NCBI GenBank assembly: GCA_050291585.1
Contig: JBNKKA010000156.1
Span: forward strand, 1 to 10,022
Length of the DNA stretch: 10,022 nt
Direction: 5' to 3'
Source of the DNA: JASJCL01 sp050291585
GTDB lineage: Bacteria > Desulfobacterota > Desulfobacteria > Desulfobacterales > Desulfosarcinaceae
Part shown: positions 6,064 to 10,022 of the stretch, piece after piece
How the letters are laid out: the number at the start of each line of letters is the position of its first letter
Position numbering within the stretch: position 1 is the stretch's first letter
Made by a program: the position numbers and the translations under genes
Notes under the pieces: model-generated
What the model was told of the DNA's origin: nothing
What the model saw: only the letters and a program-made list of their open reading frames with translations
The model's database searches: none

Positions 6064-7332
6064 ATGTACGATTTTTTGCTAACAGAAGAAGAGCGCAAAC
6101 TGAAAGCGGATGTGCGTCGTTTCGTGCGTGAAGAGATCTCAAGCGACTTTTTGAGAAAGATGGACAACAACGAGATTGTCTATCCCAGAGAGTTTGTAGA
6201 GAAGTTAGCGGACAAAGGCTTCAGAGGCATCCGCTTTCCGAAAGAATATGGCGGCCGTGAAATGAGCTGGGTGGCGGAAGTGGCGGCCACGGAAGAGATC
6301 GGATGCCTGGGGGTGGCTCTGGGATGCGCATTCGTCATGCCTTCCATCGTGGGAGAGGCCTTAAACCAATTTGGAACCGAGGCGCAGAAAGAGAAATATC
6401 TCAAACCCTATATTCAGGGTCAGTTGGTGGCGGCCGAAGCCCTTACGGAGCCCAGAGGCGGCTCCGATTTCTTTGGCGCCATGACGCGAGCCGAATTAAA
6501 GGGCGACCATTTTATTCTAAACGGTATGAAGCGCTTTGTGGTCGGCGCCGAGGGGGCTGACTTCTTTCTCGTCTATTGCAAAACAAACATGGATCCCGAA
6601 GCCCACAAATACCACCGCATCAGCCTCCTCATCGTAGAGAGAGGCCCTGGCGTGGAGACAGAGTATCTTTACGGGCTCATGGGATGCAGAGGCGGTGGTA
6701 CCGGGAGGCTGGTGTTCCGGGATGTGAAAGTGCCAAAAGAGAATCTGGTGGGCGAACTCCACGGGGGGGCCTTGTGTTTCAACCAGATGATGATACCGGA
6801 ACGCCTGACTTCCGCTGCAGGTTGTCTGGGCGTTTGGGGCGCCCTCGATCTGGCCGTTCGCTATTCAAACCGAAGAAGAGCCTTTGGAAAAGAGATTCGC
6901 AAATATCAAGGCGTCAGTTTCAAGATCGCCGATTCCATCACCCAGCTCGACGCGGCGCGAGGCCTTTGCTACATGGCGGCCAAAGCGGTGGATGAAAACT
7001 ACCCCCAGGTCAGACGCCTCGTCAGCGAGGCCAAACGATTCGCCACCGAAACCGCATGGGATGTGGTCAACAATGCCATGCAGGTGATGGGCGGAATTGG
7101 CTATACCGACGTGTATCCCATAGAGAGAGCGCTGAGGGACATCCGCCTTGGAATGATATGGACGGGCACGAGCGAAATCATGAACCTCATGATTCAACAT
7201 GAATACTACGGCCAGGTACTCGATGCGGCTTACGATCGCCGGTTGTTAGATGAGGACGCCACCAATCCCGACGCCTCGGAGCGCTGTTTCACGGATGAGG
7301 ACATGCAGGCGGTGTTTGAGAGTAGTGGGTAA
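6064..7332 (+). CDS. Acyl-CoA dehydrogenase (catalytic Glu in the IVD/LCAD position)
   Basis: A 422-aa flavoprotein that oxidises an acyl-CoA to the 2-enoyl-CoA and passes electrons to ETF. The N-terminal helical domain starts at YDFLLTEEERKLK. Middle-domain FAD/substrate motifs are ALTEPRGGSD (126-135) and MKRFVVGAEGADF. The C-terminal helical domain includes RRAFGKEIRKYQG (271-283), MQVMGGIGYTDVYPIERALRDIR (339-361) and IWTGTSEI (365-372). In medium-chain enzymes the base is the Glu of YEGT; here that place is Thr367. A Glu occurs instead at MIPERL (Glu246), where isovaleryl-CoA and long-chain enzymes carry theirs on helix G. The sequence should therefore encode an active enzyme of that subgroup, though substrate choice is not certain. 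GGAAAGGAG precedes the ATG. No etfAB or other beta-oxidation gene is nearby. Confidence 0.93.
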   Translation: MYDFLLTEEERKLKADVRRFVREEISSDFLRKMDNNEIVYPREFVEKLADKGFRGIRFPKEYGGREMSWVAEVAATEEIGCLGVALGCAFVMPSIVGEALNQFGTEAQKEKYLKPYIQGQLVAAEALTEPRGGSDFFGAMTRAELKGDHFILNGMKRFVVGAEGADFFLVYCKTNMDPEAHKYHRISLLIVERGPGVETEYLYGLMGCRGGGTGRLVFRDVKVPKENLVGELHGGALCFNQMMIPERLTSAAGCLGVWGALDLAVRYSNRRRAFGKEIRKYQGVSFKIADSITQLDAARGLCYMAAKAVDENYPQVRRLVSEAKRFATETAWDVVNNAMQVMGGIGYTDVYPIERALRDIRLGMIWTGTSEIMNLMIQHEYYGQVLDAAYDRRLLDEDATNPDASERCFTDEDMQAVFESSG

Positions 7333-7648
7333 ACCGCTGGCGGTGGTAAAGGTGGCGGGTCCGAAGACTGCCAACTGTTTACCCCAAGGTTGCATAAAAA
7401 AGAGAGAGATAACCTCACCAAAAGTAATGGGCGTTGAGTTTATACCAAATCCAAACCAGATTTCTGGAGCAAACCAGCGGCAGATTCCAGGATCGGTTCG
7501 GTTTTACGCCATCTTTTTTACCCTTCGGAAAAGCCGGAGGGCCCCAGATCCGGCGTTGCCAAGGGTTCGCAGTAGACTGACTACGGCTTCACCCTTGGCG
7601 CCTTGGCTCTGAAGCCCTCCGACTTTTGCAACATTGGGGTTTGCGGCC
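7333..7648. other. Convergent intergenic region (316 bases) with two structured elements
   Basis: The gap lies between the acyl-CoA dehydrogenase stop and the stop of a minus-strand secreted protein. Its first part carries an 8-bp inverted repeat GGGTAAAC/GTTTACCC (7327-7334 with 7377-7384), whose left arm overlaps the dehydrogenase stop codon. Its last part holds a nested stem-loop element (7529-7627). Poly-A and poly-T runs occur at about 7397 and 7514. No open frame here is convincing. Confidence 0.5.
7529..7627. repeat. Nested inverted-repeat (stem-loop) element between convergent genes
   Basis: The outer arms 7529-7542 and 7614-7627 pair over 14 positions with one mismatch (AAAAG-c-CGGAGGGC with GCCCTCCG-a-CTTTT). 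Inside, GCCAAGGGT (7558-7566) pairs perfectly with ACCCTTGGC (7591-7599), and within that GTAG (7572-7575) pairs with CTAC (7581-7584). A second CCTTGGC at 7601-7607 offers alternative pairing. It could be a bidirectional terminator, a REP/MITE-like dispersed element or an RNA structure. Being a genome-wide repeat is a guess; only one copy is in this window. Confidence 0.5.
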
Positions 7649-8320
7649 CTAAAAAGCGTATTGGAAGACCATCTTGACCTCCTGATGGGATCCGACATCG
7701 CTTTGCAGGGCAAGAAACGAGCCCCATTTCAACTCTCCGAAGACCACCTGATCATTGGGGTCGAAGCCAAAATTCCATCTGATTTTCTTTGGCATGAGGA
7801 TGGATCGAAAGGACAGCTGCGGCCAGCTAGGGTCAGACCGGGCAGAAAGGCTGTGAATTGCCGCCACATCCGAATCGGTTGCTGTGCGGCCGGAGGAGGC
7901 GCCGCTCCCGTCGAGAGAGATGTCGCCCTTGAGCTTGAGCTTCAGGGCCCAGCGGTCAAACTTCTTCTCGGTTTGATTCCAGATAAAACGAATCCCGGCC
8001 AGAAATTCCAGTTCATCGACGGCGAGTTTTGCCAGGGTGTACAGGTCCGCCCTGGACCGGTGCGCTTCGAAGCCATAGGCCGCCCCGGCATCCGCGTCAT
8101 TGAATTGCATCTCAAAAATGGATGTCGTGGGACTCTCAATCAGATCAATTGGCGGCGATCCCGGAAGCAGATAGACACTAGCCGAATCTAGGCCGAAACC
8201 CTTGTGCAAAGGGGCCTGGCTTTCAGCGTCGGCCGGGCTCAGGTAGATGAAACCGGCCAGCCACACCAGTAGCAGGGCTTTGAGCATCGCACTTCTGCTT
8301 CTGGTTTCGGTACTTGGCAT
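7649..8320 (-). CDS. Secreted protein of unknown function, paralog A
   Basis: A 223-aa protein with a signal peptide: basic n-region (TRSRSAMLK), core ALLLVWLAGFIYLS, and ADA cleavage before ESQ. The mature part has a low-complexity, Pro/Ser-rich segment (~33-86), then a charged core (SRADLYTLAKLAVDELEFLAG at 89-109, TEKKFDRWALKLKLKGDISLD at 117-137). After a Ser/Asp-rich linker come probable beta strands (PKKIRWNFGFDPND, VVFGELKWGSFLALQSD). The chain ends KMVFQYAF; a terminal Phe after alternating hydrophobic residues recalls the end signal of outer-membrane beta-barrels, but the protein is small and this is only suggestive. It is nearly identical from residue ~88 on to the protein at 8840-9505. 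AAGGGTGG lies 7-8 bases before the ATG, in the same place as in the paralog, which supports this start over the ATG at 8287. No family recognised. Confidence 0.78.
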   Translation of the reverse strand: MPSTETRSRSAMLKALLLVWLAGFIYLSPADAESQAPLHKGFGLDSASVYLLPGSPPIDLIESPTTSIFEMQFNDADAGAAYGFEAHRSRADLYTLAKLAVDELEFLAGIRFIWNQTEKKFDRWALKLKLKGDISLDGSGASSGRTATDSDVAAIHSLSARSDPSWPQLSFRSILMPKKIRWNFGFDPNDQVVFGELKWGSFLALQSDVGSHQEVKMVFQYAF

Positions 8321-8329
8321 GGCTCGGCC

Positions 8330-8344
8330 ACCCTTTTAGAGGGT
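8330..8344 (-). promoter_or_regulatory. Hairpin that includes the ribosome-binding site of paralog A
   Basis: On the minus strand ACCCT-CTAAA-AGGGT forms a 5-bp stem whose right arm is part of the AAGGGTGG ribosome-binding site. The same arrangement precedes the paralog (9515-9529), although the sequences upstream have diverged. Conservation of both arms hints at control of translation start. Confidence 0.4.
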
Positions 8345-8440
8345 TGAGGGTTTCGGTTCCATGATTAGGATCTTTAGCAAAATCTGTTCCGTTTTTAGAA
8401 GAATAATTGATCAGCTATCATTCCAATTAATTACGATTCT

Positions 8441-8449
8441 CTTATATCA
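8441..8449 (-). promoter_or_regulatory. Possible extended -10 promoter for paralog A
   Basis: The minus strand reads TGATATAAG, an extended -10 (TGn plus TATAAG). No good -35 lies 17 bases upstream, so it would depend on the TG extension or on an activator. Transcription would start near 8434, about 114 bases before the ATG. Confidence 0.25.
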
Positions 8450-8497
8450 GGGCAGATCTGTCAGATTGAGAGATTTTTGTTTTGTTTTTCAAGAATA

Positions 8498-8526
8498 CTC
8501 TTAGAAAATGAGAATTTTCTCTTAGA
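8498..8526. promoter_or_regulatory. Palindrome with flanking direct repeats (operator-like)
   Basis: AGAAAAT-GAGA-ATTTTCT (8503-8520) is a perfect 7-bp inverted repeat. CTCTTAGA occurs at both edges (8498-8505 and 8519-8526), with starts 21 bases apart, two helical turns. This is the geometry of a dimeric regulator site. It lies about 65-90 bases upstream of the start predicted for paralog A. Confidence 0.35.
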
Positions 8527-8592
8527 TCCAAGCGTGAAATTGGCTGTCCCAAACCACTGCATGCATTTTTACATCAAATGGTTGCCGTAGAA

Positions 8593-8654
8593 ATATAAAA
8601 TGCACCGCAGCAGCTTCATCCAATAGGCAGAGGCATTGCGGTGCGTTTTTATAT
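8593..8654 (-). terminator. Strong stem-loop, terminator-like in both directions
   Basis: GCACCGCA (8602-8609) pairs with TGCGGTGC (8637-8644). The stem extends outward through a T-G wobble and AAAA/TTTT to ATAT/ATAT with one bulged T, about 17 bp in all, with a 27-base loop. The plus strand continues GTTTTTATAT and the minus strand ATTTTATATTT, so both exits are T-rich. It suits ending transcripts of the minus-strand paralog B before paralog A. Confidence 0.6.
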
Positions 8655-8839
8655 TGAGGCCTTTGTGATGTCGTTGCCAAACCGAAAGAAGGCTATAGTC
8701 TTCAGGGCAGTTGCGCCTCGAACGCAATCTCCTGCCCCGTTACCAGACGATCGCATTCTATGGTAAATGTCGGCCGATCGCCGAAGTAAAAGCGCCATGA
8801 GAGGCACGCAAGGCGCATCGGCAGGAGATGGAAGCGGGC

Positions 8840-9505
8840 TTAGAAGGGATGCTGGAAGACCAATTTGACCTCCTGATGGGACCCGATATCGCTTTGCAGG
8901 GCGATGAACGAACCCCACTTGAGCTCTCCGAATACCACGTGATCATTGGGATCGAGGCCAAAATTCCATTTTATTTTCTTCGGAATGAAGATGGACCGAA
9001 GCGATAATGATGGCTGGGAGGGAGCGGACCTGGTAGTGAAGGTGTGAATTGCCGCGACATCGGAACGGGCATTTCTGCCGCCCGACGATCTGTCTTCAGA
9101 GTCCAGAGAGATATCGCCTTTGAGCTTTAGCTTCAGGGCCAATCTATCAAATTTCTTCTCGGTTTTATCCCAAATAATGCGAATGCCGGCCAGAAATTCC
9201 AACTCATCAACGGCGAGTTTTGCCAGGGTGTAGAGGTCTGCCCTGGACCGACTCTCTTCGAAGCCGTATGGGTTGGCGCCATAGGTCTCAGCACTTTCCC
9301 TATCAAGATTTAAGGGGCTCCGATCCGGGCTTACAGGCTGAAAGCCCATATGCAGGTACCCATCGCCAGAAGGGGAATAATGGGGTGCCCGTGGCGGGGA
9401 CGCGGTATCGGCGTCTGCCGGGCTAAAGTCAAAAAAGACGACCAGACACACCAGCAGCAAGGCTTTCAGCATCACGCTACTGCTTCTGGTGTCGGGACAT
9501 CTCAT
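8840..9505 (-). CDS. Secreted protein of unknown function, paralog B
   Basis: A 221-aa tandem paralog of the protein at 7649-8320. Signal peptide: VMLKALLLVCLVVFFDFS, then ADA before DTA. The segment after cleavage (~33-84; SPPRAPHYSPSGDGYLHMG...) cannot be aligned with paralog A except for the closing YGFE. From SRSRADLYTLAKLAVDELEF onward the two match closely (TEKKFDRLALKLKLKGDISLD, SDVAAIH, PKKIKWNFGLDPND, FGELKWGSFIALQSD), with a divergent linker (~136-147) and small conservative changes. The end, VKLVFQHPF, keeps the terminal Phe. The shared constant half with a variable front suggests a common anchor or fold and a changing exposed part; that is inference. The start is set by AAGGGTGG at the same distance as in paralog A. 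It has its own promoter candidate upstream, so the two need not be an operon. Confidence 0.78.
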   Translation of the reverse strand: MRCPDTRSSSVMLKALLLVCLVVFFDFSPADADTASPPRAPHYSPSGDGYLHMGFQPVSPDRSPLNLDRESAETYGANPYGFEESRSRADLYTLAKLAVDELEFLAGIRIIWDKTEKKFDRLALKLKLKGDISLDSEDRSSGGRNARSDVAAIHTFTTRSAPSQPSLSLRSIFIPKKIKWNFGLDPNDHVVFGELKWGSFIALQSDIGSHQEVKLVFQHPF

Positions 9506-9514
9506 GACATGGCC

Positions 9515-9529
9515 ACCCTTTTAAGGGGT
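9515..9529 (-). promoter_or_regulatory. Hairpin that includes the ribosome-binding site of paralog B
   Basis: The minus strand reads ACCCCTTAAAAGGGT. ACCC pairs with GGGT around a short imperfect inner stem, and the right arm belongs to the AAGGGTGG ribosome-binding site. It matches the position and pairing of the element before paralog A. A nearby out-of-frame ATG gives only a two-codon frame (ATG TCA TGA) that overlaps the real ATG. Confidence 0.4.
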
Positions 9530-9582
9530 TCAAGGCATCGGCTTCATGCCTACTATTCATAGCAACATCTATTCCGGCCCCC

Positions 9583-9612
9583 TTTATATTTTAAAAATAG
9601 ACATAAATACAA
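9583..9612 (-). promoter_or_regulatory. Candidate sigma70 promoter for paralog B
   Basis: On the minus strand TTGTAT (9612-9607), 18 bases, then TATAAA (9588-9583). Transcription would begin near 9576, about 70 bases before the ATG at 9505. The surrounding sequence is strongly AT-rich. The -35 is only a partial match. Confidence 0.35.
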
Positions 9613-9685
9613 TTAGTTATGAATTTTTTCGACAACCTAAGACCGCTGCAATTGAGAAATATAAGTTATACTCAAAGGGGTAATT

Positions 9686-9720
9686 CGCAAAAAATGGAAG
9701 TATTTTTCCCACTTCCTTTT
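9686..9720 (-). terminator. Second, weaker stem-loop with T-run
   Basis: The minus strand reads GGAAGT, nine bases, ACTTCC, then ATTTTTTGCG. The stem is 6 bp and can extend through AAAA/TTTT past one bulged A. It lies just beyond the stronger terminator and would act as a backup for the gene ending at 9796. Confidence 0.4.
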
Positions 9721-9723
9721 CCA

Positions 9724-9767
9724 TAAAAAGAATCGCCCCCTGACGGATAGCCGCCAGGGGGCGATTC
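9724..9767 (-). terminator. Intrinsic terminator of the gene ending at 9796
   Basis: A perfect 13-bp stem, GAATCGCCCCCTG (9730-9742) with CAGGGGGCGATTC (9755-9767). The loop itself can form CGG/CCG around ATAG. On the minus strand the stem is followed at once by TTTTTAT, the classic intrinsic layout, about 30 bases after the stop codon. Confidence 0.85.
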
Positions 9768-9795
9768 AATGTGTTTTCGGGGTTCGGTCTGTTCT

Positions 9796-10022
9796 TTAAC
9801 GATTGTCCACTTCAACCAAGGTCAAGCCCATGACGCCGGAAGCGCCGGTATGGGAGATGGCACCCAGGTGCCATTCGCCCAAGGCGGCGTTTTCCCAGCC
9901 GGCTGTGACCGTTCCGGAAGCACCCATCACCGCCGATCCGGGTGCCGAGGGGATGGTCAGGTTGCCGCCGGGTGTGGCCGACAGCACCCAACTGTAGAGA
10001 TCAGAGGCCGAGTCGACCACCG
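9796..10022 (-). CDS. C-terminal end of a probably secreted beta-sandwich protein (partial)
   Basis: The frame is open to the right edge; only about 75 C-terminal residues are visible, ending LTLVEVDNR and TAA. The segment is rich in Gly, Ala, Ser and Thr with short strands (DLYSWVLSATPGG, NLTIPSAPGSAVMG, SGTVTAGWENAALGEWHLGAISH, GVMGLTLVEV), the look of an immunoglobulin-like or pre-peptidase C-terminal type domain. Similar 'TVTAGW...WHLGAISH...G..LVEV' endings occur, as far as I recall, on extracellular subtilisin-like (S8) peptidases, so that is one candidate parent; surface adhesins are another. The catalytic or main part is outside the window. An intrinsic terminator follows. Confidence 0.65.
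   Translation of the reverse strand, partial: VVDSASDLYSWVLSATPGGNLTIPSAPGSAVMGASGTVTAGWENAALGEWHLGAISHTGASGVMGLTLVEVDNR

Larger units (their letters stand above)
8321..8839. other. Intergenic region (519 bases) between the two secreted paralogs
   Basis: No credible gene is seen. On the minus strand, from right to left, it holds a structured 3' region (8712-8829), a strong stem-loop with T-runs on both sides (8593-8654), an AT-rich operator-like cluster (8498-8526), a possible promoter for paralog A (8441-8449) and the ribosome-binding-site hairpin. The leader just upstream of the gene matches that of the other paralog in patches (GGAA-AGAT-TTGCTA, then CATG and AACCC), so the duplication included part of the leader. 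Confidence 0.5.

Noticed and set aside
7634..8191. 185-codon plus-strand frame over paralog A
   Set aside because: Shadow of the minus-strand secreted protein, whose frame is supported by its conserved paralog.
8649..8918. 89-codon minus-strand frame between the paralogs
   Set aside because: It overlaps the end of paralog B in another frame and crosses the structured region; no start signal.
7649..9505. Composite transposon or phage cargo origin for the tandem paralogs
   Set aside because: No transposase, integrase, terminal repeats or target duplication is seen; simple tandem duplication is enough.
1..10022. CRISPR array, tRNA or rRNA
   Set aside because: No regularly spaced repeats, no cloverleaf with a CCA-type acceptor end and no rRNA-like stretch were found on either strand.

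Overview
The window is bacterial, GC-rich and densely coded, with AT-rich promoter gaps. The gene content points to an anaerobic, didermic bacterium, probably a sulfate-reducing or syntrophic Desulfobacterota. It holds an HdrD-type (heterodisulfide reductase-like) iron-sulfur protein, an IscA/HesB-like protein of the type often seen as a selenoprotein in that phylum, a NapH-like 4Fe-4S remnant, an acyl-CoA dehydrogenase and outer-membrane export parts. The taxonomy is inferred from content only.

Layout. (1) Positions 1-2562, minus strand: an efflux operon. A TolC-family outer-membrane protein carries an N-terminal ABC-type substrate-binding domain. Three bases later comes a periplasmic adaptor (membrane fusion protein) lipoprotein, which is cut by the window edge. 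A good sigma70 promoter lies at 2678-2706. (2) Positions 3116-5851, plus strand: a redox/Fe-S group. It holds an HdrD/HmcF/TmcB-like protein, a RelE-fold-like protein with a C-terminal extension, a HesB-like protein, and a frameshifted, apparently N-truncated NapH-like ferredoxin remnant. (3) Positions 6064-7332, plus strand: an acyl-CoA dehydrogenase. Its catalytic Glu is at the isovaleryl-CoA dehydrogenase/LCAD position, not the usual one. (4) Positions 7649-9505, minus strand: two tandem paralogous secreted proteins of unknown function. Their cores are near-identical, the segment after the signal peptide is variable, both end in Phe, and both have a hairpin that includes the ribosome-binding site. 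(5) Positions 9796-10022, minus strand: the C-terminus of a probably extracellular protein, followed by tandem intrinsic terminators.

How the parts may work together. Region 1 probably builds a tripartite pump, with the inner-membrane pump gene beyond the left edge. The fused binding domain suggests that the outer-membrane channel senses or collects a ligand in the periplasm. Region 2 looks like electron-transfer and Fe-S handling genes. The acyl-CoA dehydrogenase fits beta-oxidation of fatty or branched acyl-CoAs, but no etfAB genes are in view. The tandem secreted paralogs are the least explained part of the window. The gaps hold several structured, operator-like or repeat-like elements, listed individually. 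No tRNA, rRNA, CRISPR array or recognisable insertion sequence was seen.
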